From Rhizobiales bacterium Ga0077525 (GTDB taxonomy: Bacteria; Pseudomonadota; Alphaproteobacteria; Rhizobiales; Xanthobacteraceae), in assembly GCA_001464835.1 (NCBI GenBank), contig LNDS01000045.1, positions 1-64,000 of the forward strand: DNA of 64,000 nt. The letters are read 5' to 3'. Positions 50,969-59,384 of the stretch are shown piece by piece (the first letter of the stretch is position 1; every line of letters begins with the position of its first letter). Under the pieces are notes generated by a model that was not told where the DNA came from, did not search any database, and saw only the letters and a program-made list of their open reading frames with translations. The position numbers and the translations under genes are program-made.

Positions 50969-51991
50969 ATGCTGTTTCCGACCACCGTCGCCGGCAGTCT
51001 GCCGAAACCGTCATGGCTGGCCGAGCCGGATAAACTGTGGCCGCAATGGCGGCTGCAAGGCGCCGACCTGGCGCAGGGCAAACTCGACGCCACTTTGCTC
51101 GCCATCAAATTGCAGGAAGACGCCGGCATCGACATCGTCTGCGATGGCGAGATGTCGCGCCAGCATTTCGTGCACGGCTTTCTCGAATTCGTCGACGGCA
51201 TCGACACGCAGAACAAAGTCGAAATGGGCATTCGCGCCAACCGCTACAAGGCGATGGTGCCGCAGGTGCGCGGGCAGCTTGCCTTGAAGGGCCGCGTCCA
51301 CCAGCTAGAGGCCAAGCACGCGCGCGCGCACACGACGCGCCAGTTCAAGATGACGTTGCCCGGCCCAATGACCATTGCCGACACGGTCGCCGATGCGCAT
51401 TACGGCGACAAGGTGAAAATGGCTTTCGCCTTCGCCGACCTCCTCAACAAGGAAGCGCGCGCGCTTGAAGCCGACGGCGTCGACGTCATCCAGTTCGACG
51501 AGCCGGCCTTCAACGTCTTCATGGACGAGGTGCCGGGCTGGGGAATCGACGCGCTGCACCGCGCCATCGACGGGCTGACCTGCACCACCGCCGTGCACAT
51601 CTGTTACGGCTACGGCATCAAGGCCAATATCGACTGGAAGAATTCGCTCGGCGACGAGTGGACGCAATATGAGAAGATTTTTCCGGCGCTCGGCAAAAGC
51701 AAGATCAATCAAGTGTCGCTCGAGGCGATCAATTCGCGCGTGCCGCTCAAGCTTCTCTCCTTGCTCGGCGACAAGGACGTGCTGATCGGCGTCATCGATG
51801 TCGCCTCGGACACCATCGAGACGCCGGAGAAAGTCGTCGAGGTCATCGCCGAAGTGATGCAATACGTGCCGAAGCAACGCATCGTCTGCGGCACCAATTG
51901 CGGCATGGCGCCGATGCACCGCAACATCGCCGAGGCCAAGCTGGTGGCGCTCGGCGCAGGCGCGAAGCTGGCGCGCGCGAAATTTGGCTGA
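50969..51991 (+). CDS. Cobalamin-independent methionine synthase-like protein (MetE C-terminal domain)
   Basis: A 340-residue TIM-barrel methyltransferase corresponding to the catalytic C-terminal half of MetE without the N-terminal domain. Landmarks: FPTTVAGSLPKPSWLAEPD, the metal-binding His/Cys in TTAVHICYGYG and the second Cys in VCGTNCGMAP near the end, and the substrate Asp in VIQFDEPAFNVF. Such stand-alone MetE-core proteins methylate homocysteine or other thiols with donors that differ from MetE's folate. The ATG at 50969 follows GGGAGG at seven bases. It may be co-transcribed with the monooxygenase. Substrates are not proven. Confidence 0.88.
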   Translation: MLFPTTVAGSLPKPSWLAEPDKLWPQWRLQGADLAQGKLDATLLAIKLQEDAGIDIVCDGEMSRQHFVHGFLEFVDGIDTQNKVEMGIRANRYKAMVPQVRGQLALKGRVHQLEAKHARAHTTRQFKMTLPGPMTIADTVADAHYGDKVKMAFAFADLLNKEARALEADGVDVIQFDEPAFNVFMDEVPGWGIDALHRAIDGLTCTTAVHICYGYGIKANIDWKNSLGDEWTQYEKIFPALGKSKINQVSLEAINSRVPLKLLSLLGDKDVLIGVIDVASDTIETPEKVVEVIAEVMQYVPKQRIVCGTNCGMAPMHRNIAEAKLVALGAGAKLARAKFG

Positions 51992-52009
51992 ACGGCGGCG
52001 GCTCCGGCC

Positions 52010-52231
52010 TTACCGCATCAACATCATCAGACCCGCCATCAGCGCCAGCATCACCGCCACCATCAGCGCGATGTGCATGGGGCTCGACAGCATGTGCCGC
52101 ATGAGCCCGAAGCGCGTGCCTTCCGGCAGCAAGGCCATGCCGCAATGGGGGCATTTCCCGGGCTGCGAAAGCCGGACGTCGCGATGCATCGGACACACGT
52201 AGACGGTATCGCTCGGCATCGGCTCGCGCAT
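52010..52231 (-). CDS. Membrane-anchored heavy-metal-binding-domain protein
   Basis: A 73-residue protein. The N-terminal half is a heavy-metal-binding domain: VYVCPMHRDVRLSQPGKCPH then CGMALLPEG, with the CPMH...CPHCGM ligands. The C-terminal half is one membrane helix (IALMVAVMLALMAGLMMLM). The same domain sits in copA at residues 79-105 ([10 protein letters not shown]...CPICGMAL). GGAGG lies eight bases before the ATG at 52231. It starts 3 bp after the SHOCT gene stop and shares its transcript. It may hold or pass copper at the membrane. Confidence 0.85.
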   Translation of the reverse strand: MREPMPSDTVYVCPMHRDVRLSQPGKCPHCGMALLPEGTRFGLMRHMLSSPMHIALMVAVMLALMAGLMMLMR

Positions 52232-52234
52232 CGG

Positions 52235-52444
52235 TCAAACCTCCAGCACCCGCCGCCGCTCGTCATATTCCATCTTGTCGATTTCACCGCGGGCGAACCG
52301 CTCATTGAGAATGTCGACCGCCGAACTGGCGCGCCGATGACGGCGCATCATGAAACCCATCATCAGCATGCAGGCGAAGAAAATGACGATCATGCACAAC
52401 GGGCCAAAGAACCACGGTGCCGGCCAGTAATCGTTCCACCACAT
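52235..52444 (-). CDS. Small membrane protein with SHOCT domain
   Basis: A 69-residue protein with one N-terminal membrane helix (WFFGPLCMIVIFFACMLMMG) and a C-terminal SHOCT domain (SSAVDILNERFARGEIDKME). SHOCT is a short oligomerisation module. AGGAGGG at seven bases makes the start secure. It precedes the metal-binding protein gene by 3 bp, and its promoter region may be shared with the copper block across 52445-52626. Confidence 0.85.
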   Translation of the reverse strand: MWWNDYWPAPWFFGPLCMIVIFFACMLMMGFMMRRHRRASSAVDILNERFARGEIDKMEYDERRRVLEV

Positions 52445-52626
52445 GACGGAACCCTCCTGGAAAATGTCTATATTAGACCCATGATCGGAAGGAGGTTTTG
52501 ACGTAGGTCAATCGGCCTCTTCTGTTGCTGGTTCATACTTAGACCTATGGTGACTTGATCCTCATCAGTCTTGGACCAAGCGATCCGTTTAGTTTTTAGG
52601 CGAATTCATCGCCATGAGGTTTTCTT

Positions 52627-52821
52627 ATGATTCCAAATGTAGGAAACATCGACCGCATCGCCCGCGTCATCATAGGGATCGCGCTGATCGCCTTTGCGCT
52701 CGGCTACATCGCCCCGGGTACAAGCTGGGCTTGGGTCGGCTGGATCGGGGTCGTGCCGCTTTTGACCGCGGCGCTCGGTACCTGTCCGGCCTACAGCATC
52801 GTTGGGTGTTCGACGAAGTAG
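52627..52821 (+). CDS. DUF2892 / YgaP-like small membrane protein
   Basis: A 64-residue protein of the DUF2892 family: NVGNIDRIARVIIGIALIAF then two membrane helices and the C-terminal CPAYSIVGCSTK. The Cys pair matches the family tail. Often found fused to, or beside, rhodanese and metal-resistance genes. GAGG precedes the ATG by eight bases. It is divergent from the SHOCT gene and followed by a palindromic repeat before csoR. Confidence 0.88.
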   Translation: MIPNVGNIDRIARVIIGIALIAFALGYIAPGTSWAWVGWIGVVPLLTAALGTCPAYSIVGCSTK

Positions 52822-52842
52822 TCTCGGCGGTCGCTCCAATTA

Positions 52843-52931
52843 CCGTTCATCCCCGCGAAAGCGGGGATCCAGTGGTTGACTGCTACACATAAGAGGCAGC
52901 ATTGGAATCCCGCTTACGCGGGAATGAACGG
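52843..52931 (+). repeat. Palindromic intergenic repeat (CCCCGCGAAAGCGGGG type), copy 2
   Basis: 89 bp with inverted ends CCGTTCATCCCCGCGAAAGC and, from the other strand, CCGTTCATTCCCGCGTAAGC. Related to the element at 20108-20202. Lies between the convergent DUF2892 and csoR genes. Confidence 0.75.
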
Positions 52932-52936
52932 AAAAA

Positions 52937-53233
52937 TTACCTCCCCGCCCGCCCCATCACGTCCATCAGTTCGGCGACCTTGCGCCGCTGATCGGCCTTG
53001 TCGCCGGTGGTGATGGCGTGCTCGACGCAATGCGCGACGTGCTCGCGCAGGATTTCTTCTTCCACTTTTCGCAACGCGGCGCGAGCGGCGGCGATCTGCG
53101 TGACAATATCGATGCAATAGCGGTCGGCTTCGACCATGCCGGCGATGCCGCGGATCTGGCCCTCCAGCCGGCCGAGACGTCTCAACGTCGCCGCCTTGGT
53201 CTCCGAATGATGCGCCTTGTGAACTTTGCCCAT
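52937..53233 (-). CDS. csoR: Copper-sensing repressor CsoR/RcnR family
   Basis: A 98-residue all-helical metal-sensing repressor. Copper ligands: Cys in [13 protein letters not shown], and His and Cys in [13 protein letters not shown], matching the C-H-C set of CsoR. The N-terminal helix carries the basic [20 protein letters not shown] used for DNA contact. The ATG at 53233 lies 7 bp from the palindrome at 53241-53261, so the repressor should cover its own start and the divergent copA promoter. Copper binding would release DNA. Confidence 0.94.
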   Translation of the reverse strand: MGKVHKAHHSETKAATLRRLGRLEGQIRGIAGMVEADRYCIDIVTQIAAARAALRKVEEEILREHVAHCVEHAITTGDKADQRRKVAELMDVMGRAGR

Positions 53234-53240
53234 GGCGTCT

Positions 53241-53261
53241 ATATACCCCCCCAGGGTATAT
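53241..53261. promoter_or_regulatory. CsoR operator between csoR and copA
   Basis: ATATACCC, five bases, GGGTATAT: an 8+5+8 palindrome rich in G/C-tracts, the pattern bound by CsoR-type repressors (TACCC...GGGTA). It overlaps both divergent start regions: 7 bp from csoR and 26 bp from copA. Confidence 0.8.
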
Positions 53262-53287
53262 CTCGCAAGATCGAAGCCGAGGCCGCC

Positions 53288-55639
53288 ATGTCCGCGACGC
53301 ACGACCACAGCCATGACCGCCATCAGCATCACACCCCGGCAGCCGACGGCGCAATCGATCCCGTCTGCGGCATGACGGTCGATCCGCATACCGCCAAGCA
53401 CCAGGCGTCGCATCACGGCCATCCGTATTATTTCTGCTCGGCCGGCTGCAAAACCAAATTCGTCGCCAATCCGGCGAAATATCTCGGCCCCCGCGAACCG
53501 GAGCCGGTCGTCGAAGGCGCGGTCTACACCTGCCCGATGCATCCGGAAATCCGCCAGCTCGGCCCCGGCACCTGCCCGATCTGCGGCATGGCGCTGGAGC
53601 CGGACGTCGTCACCGCCGACTCTGGCCCCAATCCCGAACTCGCCGACATGACGCGCCGCCTCTGGATCGGCCTTGCGCTGACGCTGCCGGTGTTCGTTCT
53701 GGAAATGGGCGCGCACCTTGTCGGCGGTCACGGCTGGGTCGACGCGAAACTGTCGAGCTACATCCAGTTCGCCTTCGCCACGCCTGTGGTGCTGTGGGCG
53801 GGTGCGCCGTTCTTCGTGCGCGGCTGGCAATCATTGCTGACGCGCAACCTCAACATGTTCACGCTGATCGCCATGGGCACCGGCGTGGCTTATGTCTATA
53901 GCCTCGCCGCCACTTTCGCACCCGGCCTCTTCCCCGACGCCTTCCGCGGCCATGACGGCACGCCCGCGGTCTATTTCGAAGCCGCCGCGGTCATCACCGT
54001 GCTCGTCCTCGTCGGCCAGGTGCTGGAATTGCGCGCGCGCGACGCCACCTCCGGCGCCATCAAGGCTCTGCTCAATCTCGCGCCGAAGACCGCGCGCCGC
54101 GTCAAGGACGACGGCAGCGACGAGGAAGTCTCGCTCGACGATATCCGCGCCGGCGACAGGTTGCGCGTGCGCCCCGGCGACAAGGTGCCGGTCGACGGCA
54201 CCGTGCTGGAAGGCCGCTCCTCGCTCGATGAATCGATGGTGACCGGCGAGTCCATGCCCGTCACCAAGGAAAAAGGCGCGCGCGTCATCGGCGGCACGAT
54301 CAACGCCTCCGGCTCTTTCGTCATGCGCGCCGACAAGATCGGCCGCGATACGTTGCTGGCGCAGATCGTGCAAATGGTCGCCACCGCGCAGCGTTCGCGC
54401 GCGCCGATCCAAAGGCTCGCCGATCAGGTCGCCGGCTGGTTCGTGCCGAGCGTCATCGCCGTGGCGCTGATCGCCTTTGCCGCCTGGGCCGTGTTCGGAC
54501 CGGAGCCGCGTTACGCCTACGGCCTTGTCGCGGCGGTCAGCGTGCTCATCATCGCCTGCCCTTGCGCGCTGGGACTGGCAACGCCGATGTCGATCATGGT
54601 CGGCGTCGGCCGTGGCGCGCAGGCCGGCGTTCTCATCAAGAACGCCGAAGCGCTGGAGCGCCTGGAGAAGATCGATACACTCGTCGTCGACAAGACCGGG
54701 ACCTTGACCGAAGGCAGACCGAAGGTTGTGGCTGTGCTGCCGGCCGAAGGCTTCGACGAGACCGACGTGCTGCGCATCGCCGCCAGCGTCGAGCGCGGCA
54801 GCGAACATCCGCTCGCCGCCGCCATTACCAAAGCCGCAGCCGAGCGCAACCTTGAACTCTCCCCCGTGCGCGGTTTCGATTCACCGGCTGGCAAGGGCGT
54901 CATCGGCGTGGTCGCGGGCAAAAACGGGAATTTGCGCGTCGCGCTCGGCTCGGCGAAATTTCTCAATGAACTCAGCATCGACACATCGGCGCTGCACGAC
55001 GCCGCCGAAGCGCAACGGACCGAAGGCGCCACCGCGATCTTCCTCGCCGTCAATGGCAAGCCGGCGGGCATCATCGCCATTGCCGATCCGATCAAGGTGA
55101 CCACGCCCGATGCGCTGAAAGCGCTCGCCGCCGACAATATCCGCGTCGTCATGCTGACCGGCGACAACCGCACCACTGCGCTCGCCGTCGCCAAGCGCCT
55201 CGGCATCACGGAAGTCGAAGCCGACGTGCTGCCGGATCAGAAAAGCGCGGTCATTGAAAAACTCACGCGCGAAGGCCGCATCGTCGCCATGGCCGGCGAC
55301 GGCGTCAACGACGCGCCGGCGCTCGCCGCCGCACAAGTCGGCATCGCCATGGGCACCGGCTCGGATGTCGCGATCGAAAGCGCCGGCATCACGCTTCTGC
55401 GCGGCGACCTGATGGGCATCGTCAAGGCGCGCATATTGTCGGCCGCCGTGATGAGCAACATCCGGCAGAACCTGTTCTTCGCCTTCATCTATAATTCGGC
55501 CGGCGTGCCGATCGCCGCCGGACTTCTGTACCCTGTGTTCGGGCTGCTGCTGTCGCCGATCGTCGCCGCCGCGGCGATGGCGTTGTCATCCGTCAGCGTC
55601 GTCGGCAATGCGCTACGCCTGCGCGCCCTCAAGCTTTGA
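53288..55639 (+). CDS. copA: Copper-translocating P1B-type ATPase
   Basis: A 783-residue heavy-metal pump. In order: His-rich N-terminus ([20 protein letters not shown]), YHS domain (about 24-65, [20 protein letters not shown]), heavy-metal-binding domain (about 79-105), eight membrane helices, the CPC transport motif at 424-426 ([13 protein letters not shown]), phosphorylation Asp468 in [15 protein letters not shown], and [12 protein letters not shown]. No classical GMTCxxC domain is present; YHS and the second domain replace it. CPC marks a Cu(I) exporter. The CsoR operator and divergent csoR lie upstream. The ATG at 53288 avoids an unrelated upstream frame. Confidence 0.95.
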   Translation: MSATHDHSHDRHQHHTPAADGAIDPVCGMTVDPHTAKHQASHHGHPYYFCSAGCKTKFVANPAKYLGPREPEPVVEGAVYTCPMHPEIRQLGPGTCPICGMALEPDVVTADSGPNPELADMTRRLWIGLALTLPVFVLEMGAHLVGGHGWVDAKLSSYIQFAFATPVVLWAGAPFFVRGWQSLLTRNLNMFTLIAMGTGVAYVYSLAATFAPGLFPDAFRGHDGTPAVYFEAAAVITVLVLVGQVLELRARDATSGAIKALLNLAPKTARRVKDDGSDEEVSLDDIRAGDRLRVRPGDKVPVDGTVLEGRSSLDESMVTGESMPVTKEKGARVIGGTINASGSFVMRADKIGRDTLLAQIVQMVATAQRSRAPIQRLADQVAGWFVPSVIAVALIAFAAWAVFGPEPRYAYGLVAAVSVLIIACPCALGLATPMSIMVGVGRGAQAGVLIKNAEALERLEKIDTLVVDKTGTLTEGRPKVVAVLPAEGFDETDVLRIAASVERGSEHPLAAAITKAAAERNLELSPVRGFDSPAGKGVIGVVAGKNGNLRVALGSAKFLNELSIDTSALHDAAEAQRTEGATAIFLAVNGKPAGIIAIADPIKVTTPDALKALAADNIRVVMLTGDNRTTALAVAKRLGITEVEADVLPDQKSAVIEKLTREGRIVAMAGDGVNDAPALAAAQVGIAMGTGSDVAIESAGITLLRGDLMGIVKARILSAAVMSNIRQNLFFAFIYNSAGVPIAAGLLYPVFGLLLSPIVAAAAMALSSVSVVGNALRLRALKL

Positions 55640-55693
55640 AAAGGCGAACAGGCCCGCCACGAAGGCGAGCCTTTTCGCAATTCCAGGCAAGGC

Positions 55694-55861
55694 CTAGAAA
55701 ACGGCGATATATTTCAGCAACGACAACACGCCGATGATGATGACGACGATGCGCACGATCTGCTTGGCGCGGCCATCGATCGGCAGCATGTTGACCAGAT
55801 AAAGCACGAGTACGATGACGAGAAACGTAACCAGAAGACTGATCAAAATACTGGTAGTCAT
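55694..55861 (-). CDS. 55-residue membrane protein (Thivi_2564-like)
   Basis: A short gene too small for standard cut-offs. It encodes TSILISLLVTFLVIVLVLYL, a short loop NMLPIDGRAKQIVRI, then VVIIIGVLSLLKYIAVF: two membrane helices around a conserved-looking PIDGRAKQ turn. This matches small Thivi_2564-type membrane proteins. GGGGCTCCC lies before the ATG. An EcfG-like promoter sits about 50 bp upstream. The gene is convergent with copA. Function unknown; stress-related expression likely. Confidence 0.85.
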   Translation of the reverse strand: MTTSILISLLVTFLVIVLVLYLVNMLPIDGRAKQIVRIVVIIIGVLSLLKYIAVF

Positions 55862-55908
55862 GGGAGCCCCCGTTCATCCGCGCCCAAATGGCGCGTTCCA
55901 GCCCGGAT

Positions 55909-55933
55909 AACCGCGGGGAACCGAAAAAGTTCC
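55909..55933 (-). promoter_or_regulatory. EcfG-like promoter for the 55-residue membrane protein
   Basis: On the minus strand, GGAAC (55933-55929), 16 bases, then GGTT (55912-55909): one mismatch to the consensus CGTT. Spacing to the start codon at 55861 is about 48 nt. Weaker than the otsA and CBS sites. Confidence 0.5.
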
Positions 55934-55952
55934 ATCGCGGACAAAGCATGCT

Positions 55953-56360
55953 TTACCGCTTTTTAGGCTTGCCGGTGACGGCTGGCGCGGCCGGCGGCGC
56001 GGCGGCAACAGACGGTGGACAGTTTTTCTCCGCTTCGGCCTTGCGCACTTCGGCGAGATTGCCGCGCACCTGCGCCTGTTCCGGACGGTATGAAACGGCC
56101 GAGACGAGACTGCCGCCGGCGCCCGGCCCGGCTTTGGCGATCAAGGCGTCAAGTTCGCGCTCGCGCGCCTTTAAAGTCGTGGTCTGTGCCGCCAGATGCG
56201 CGCAGGTGTAAAACTGGTACTTGCCGGGCGCGGCCAGGAAGCTGCCGACCCTGTCCTCGGCCGAGCCGCCTTGCGTCGAGCAAGCCGACAAAAGCGTGAC
56301 GGCGAGCATGGCGACGCAAGCGCGACCGCATCGTAAAGGGTGATGGGTGTTCTCGGACAT
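55953..56360 (-). CDS. Small lipoprotein of unknown function
   Basis: A 135-residue lipoprotein: hydrophobic signal then the lipobox LLSAC, mature part with YQFYTCAHLAAQTTTLKARE and RELDALIAKAGPGAGGSLVS (helical), and a Pro/Ala-rich, Lys-rich C-terminus (KNCPPSVAAAPPAAPAVTGK). Known to me only as a conserved rhizobial type. The ATG at 56360 was chosen because the longer frame runs through the tRNA-Leu gene. No terminator is obvious. Confidence 0.78.
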   Translation of the reverse strand: MSENTHHPLRCGRACVAMLAVTLLSACSTQGGSAEDRVGSFLAAPGKYQFYTCAHLAAQTTTLKARERELDALIAKAGPGAGGSLVSAVSYRPEQAQVRGNLAEVRKAEAEKNCPPSVAAAPPAAPAVTGKPKKR

Positions 56361-56399
56361 CGGCGATTTGGTCCTTGGTGCTAAATCGTCACGCAATTT

Positions 56400-56487
56400 T
56401 GGTGCGGGCGGCCGGACTCGAACCGGCACGGACGTTTCCATCCGAAGGATTTTAAGTCCTTTGCGTCTACCATTCCGCCACGCCCGC
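56400..56487 (-). tRNA. tRNA-Leu (anticodon TAA)
   Basis: An 88-nt tRNA with a long variable arm. Anticodon loop CTTAAAA gives TAA. Acceptor stem GCGGGCG with CGCCCGC, and ACCA at the 3' end is encoded. Confidence 0.95.
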
Positions 56488-56544
56488 GTTAGCTTCATCG
56501 TCCGCCGTCACGGCGGATGAACTCCGGCGCGGCGGCGGTCTAAG

Positions 56545-56994
56545 TCATTTCGGTAATAACGCGCGCCACACCGCGTCCCAGTCCTTGCCGGACGAATCCG
56601 TCACCCGGCCGTCCTTCTCATAGAACTTGTTGGGGATCTGGAACATGGCGAGAAACGTGCCGCCGTTCGGCGACCACGCGCTGTGCCGGCTCCCCGCCGG
56701 ACGCCAGACGAATTCGCCGGCGCCGACCTCGATGCCGGCATCGGGGCCTTCCTTGTCGACCAGCGAGCCTTCCAGCACATAAGTTTGTTCGATCAGCACA
56801 TGCTCGTGGTCGGGCAATTCCGCGCCCGGGTCCATCTTGAACAGCAAGGTCGCCAGACCGCTCTTCGGATCGAACATCAAGGTCTTGGTGTGACAGCCGG
56901 GAAAACGCGCCGGCTGCCAGGGCACATCCTTGGCGCGCACAACCTTCGACAGCAAATCGTCAGCGTGAAGCTTCTCGGCGGTCGCGGCGGTCAT
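56545..56994 (-). CDS. Cupin-domain protein (ChrR-like)
   Basis: A 149-residue single cupin. The metal motif is ELPDHEHVLIEQTYVLEGSL (His-x-His plus Glu) and the second motif GEFVWRPAGSRHSAWSPNGG. The fold resembles the cupin of anti-sigma factor ChrR but without the zinc domain. Function is uncertain: dioxygenase-like or ligand-binding. It is located between tRNA-Leu and gpt, 50 bp from the latter. Confidence 0.9.
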   Translation of the reverse strand: MTAATAEKLHADDLLSKVVRAKDVPWQPARFPGCHTKTLMFDPKSGLATLLFKMDPGAELPDHEHVLIEQTYVLEGSLVDKEGPDAGIEVGAGEFVWRPAGSRHSAWSPNGGTFLAMFQIPNKFYEKDGRVTDSSGKDWDAVWRALLPK

Positions 56995-57044
56995 GGCAGT
57001 CCTCCCCGGTTGGCGCTTCGAAAACGATACACCATTTCGCGGCG

Positions 57045-57551
57045 TCAGTCGCCGCCTTCACGGATCGGCGGCACGTAGGACAGGCCGGTGTCCCACGGAA
57101 AATAAATCCAGGTGTCCTGCGATACTTCGGTGATGAAGGTATCGACCAGAGGCCGGCCCATCGGCTTGGCATAGACGGTGGCGAAATGCGCCGCCGGCAA
57201 AATCTCGCGCACCACGCGCGCCGTCTTGCCGGTATCGACCAGGTCATCGACGATGAGCACGCCCTTGCCGGCCGCGCGCATCGCGGTCACTTCCGGGCCG
57301 ATGCCCTTCATGACCTTGATCTCGCCCTGGTTTTTGTAATTCATGTAGCTGGCGATGCAGACCGTCTCGATGATGCGCACGTTCAGCTCGCGCGCCACGA
57401 TCGCCGCCGGCACCAGCCCGCCGCGGGTGATGCAGACGATCGCCTCGAACGGCCCCGCCTCATGCAGCCGCCATGTCAGCGCGCGGGTGTCGCGGTGAAA
57501 CTGGTCCCACGAAACGGGAAACATCTTTTCGGGTCGGGGTGCGTCGGACAT
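57045..57551 (-). CDS. gpt: Xanthine-guanine phosphoribosyltransferase
   Basis: A 168-residue purine-salvage enzyme. The PRPP-binding motif is [17 protein letters not shown] near 95-111; [18 protein letters not shown] and YFPWDTGL complete the family pattern. It converts guanine, xanthine and hypoxanthine to nucleotides. The ATG at 57551 gives the typical [20 protein letters not shown] start; the longer frame adds 27 unlike residues. Followed downstream on the same strand by the cupin gene. Confidence 0.94.
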   Translation of the reverse strand: MSDAPRPEKMFPVSWDQFHRDTRALTWRLHEAGPFEAIVCITRGGLVPAAIVARELNVRIIETVCIASYMNYKNQGEIKVMKGIGPEVTAMRAAGKGVLIVDDLVDTGKTARVVREILPAAHFATVYAKPMGRPLVDTFITEVSQDTWIYFPWDTGLSYVPPIREGGD

Positions 57552-57658
57552 TGTCTTGGGTCTCGGGTGGGAGGCAGCTTGTTCTAACTCAATTCCGCCC
57601 GGAATCGAGCGTTCGCGCCGCGCCATCCCCACCCTTCCTGCTTCGCCAAAAAGCCGGC

Positions 57659-58249
57659 CTACGGCGCTGAGGGCGGCGCGATCCGCCCTATCAGCCGCAC
57701 AGGCTTAGCTTCTGCGGGATCTGGCGCGACCACGACCACCTCGCCCTCCCCAGGGTGGAAACCGAGCAAATTCAGAATGTTCTGACCATGGGTGGCGACC
57801 ACCAATGTGCCCGGTCCCCGCCAGGCCGCGATCGTCGCCCGCGCGCCGGCGGTCAGTTCGTCACGATCGTCGCGCAGCACAAAGGCATTGTTGAATGCCG
57901 GCGCCGCCTCGACCGGCCCGATATTCATCAGTTCGGCGGTCTGCCGGCACCGGCACCATTGCGAACTTGCGACCTTGCCAACCTTGACGCGCTGGGCGCG
58001 GAACACGTCGCCGAGCGCAACGGCCTGCGCGCGCCCCTTGGCACTCAGATTGCGCTGCGTCTTGCAATCATCGAGATTGATGCCCGCCGGATCGCCCGGG
58101 GCACCTGGCGCAGCCGCATGGCGGATCAAGGCGATGGCGCCGTCGCCGCGCAACGCATCCCAGGCGCGCGTCGCTTCATTGTCCGCCTGAGCCGATCCTG
58201 CCGCCAGCAGGAACGCGATCGACGACGCAATGTGCAGAAGGCGAGACAT
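57659..58249 (-). CDS. Histidine phosphatase-family exported protein
   Basis: A 196-residue phosphoglycerate-mutase-like phosphatase with a signal peptide (about 1-22, ending GSAQADN). Catalytic His in [15 protein letters not shown] (RHA replaces the common RHG), a second His in [14 protein letters not shown], and [13 protein letters not shown] for substrate binding. Exported phosphatases of this type act on unknown phosphoesters. It precedes gpt on the same strand by 107 bp. Confidence 0.9.
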   Translation of the reverse strand: MSRLLHIASSIAFLLAAGSAQADNEATRAWDALRGDGAIALIRHAAAPGAPGDPAGINLDDCKTQRNLSAKGRAQAVALGDVFRAQRVKVGKVASSQWCRCRQTAELMNIGPVEAAPAFNNAFVLRDDRDELTAGARATIAAWRGPGTLVVATHGQNILNLLGFHPGEGEVVVVAPDPAEAKPVRLIGRIAPPSAP

Positions 58250-58319
58250 GCCGCCATGTTAGCCGAGATTGTGGCGTCAGCGGGATCACGGAAGCGTCAG
58301 AAGTACCCGGCCGCGCCGC

Positions 58320-59075
58320 TCAGCTTCGCGCGAGTTTCGCTCGCACTTTCACAATCATCGCTTCGACCGCCGCCCGCACCTCGGCGAGGCGCGCGGCGTC
58401 GCGCGAGCGCACCACCACATTGGTGTTCGGAATGCCGTTCTCGTCGATGAACGGATAGCTGCCGATCATCGCGTCCGGATAGGCTTTGGCGACCAGCCCC
58501 AGCTCAGTGCCGATGTCGCCTTCCTTGGCGTCGGCGCGGATGCTTTCCGACAGCATCTTGACGCCGGTCTTGAGCTTCGGCGCCACCTCGTCGAGCATCG
58601 CCTGCATGATGTTGGGCACGCCGGCCATGGTGATGACATTGCCGATCCAGAAGCCGGGTGCGCCGGACACCTTGTTGGCGATCAAAGCCGCGCCGTCGGG
58701 AATGCGCGTCATGCGCATGCGCGCTTCGTTGAGCTCGCCGCCCATGCGGGCAACGCGCTCCTTCATGATCGCCACCGCCTCGGGGTGATAATCGATCGAG
58801 ACTCCGAACGCCTTGGCGATGCAGTCGGCGGTGATGTCGTCATGCGTCGGGCCGATGCCGCCCGTCGTGAACACATACGTGTAGCGGTTGCGCAGCGCGT
58901 TCAGCGCCGCTATCACCTCCGGCTCGTCGTCGGAGACCACGCGTACTTCCTTCACGTCGATGCCGATCGCCGTCATGTATTCGGCGATGTAGCCGATGTT
59001 CTTGTCCTTGGTCCGCCCGGACAGGATCTCGTCGCCAATGACAAGTATGGCCGCGGTGACGATCTCTGCTGTCAT
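58320..59075 (-). CDS. Molybdopterin-binding (MoCF/CinA-like) domain protein
   Basis: A 251-residue protein with the MoCF-type fold of CinA's N-terminal domain: AAILVIGDEILSGRTKDKNI, VFTTGGIGPTHDDITADCIA and NVITMAGVPNIMQAMLDEVA. It lacks the C-terminal nicotinamide-mononucleotide deamidase domain of full CinA. In CinA the N-terminal domain hydrolyses ADP-ribose-type dinucleotides; whether this applies here is not known. It lies beside the Anbu block but on the opposite strand. Confidence 0.92.
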   Translation of the reverse strand: MTAEIVTAAILVIGDEILSGRTKDKNIGYIAEYMTAIGIDVKEVRVVSDDEPEVIAALNALRNRYTYVFTTGGIGPTHDDITADCIAKAFGVSIDYHPEAVAIMKERVARMGGELNEARMRMTRIPDGAALIANKVSGAPGFWIGNVITMAGVPNIMQAMLDEVAPKLKTGVKMLSESIRADAKEGDIGTELGLVAKAYPDAMIGSYPFIDENGIPNTNVVVRSRDAARLAEVRAAVEAMIVKVRAKLARS

Positions 59076-59384
59076 TGTCTGCTCTGGAAAGGTGGCGAGG
59101 AAGCGCGCCCAGACCTAGCGTGCCCCGCGGGGAGGCTCAAGCAACGCGCCTCCGGCATCCCGCCTCTTGTCGCCCGGCCAATCGTCTATTTTTTAGGCAA
59201 TTACCGGGGACAACCCTGCAGGTAACATCCAAACAGGTGTTTTAGCTGAGGTTTTTTTGGCCCGGAGCTTGCAGAATACGGTTCCGTGACGATGCGCCCC
59301 CTCTCCCTGACGGCCGGGAAAGGGCAGACTGCGGGGGACTAATTCGGTGTTGAGGCGTTGAGTGCTGCTGGGGGAATGAAAAGT

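Noticed and set aside
52937-53830. Extended 297-codon frame for csoR starting far inside copA antisense
   Set aside because: Only the last 98 codons match the CsoR family, with a Met at the right place and the operator directly upstream.
53831-54808. 325-codon minus-strand frame inside copA
   Set aside because: Antisense shadow; copA motifs are complete on the plus strand.
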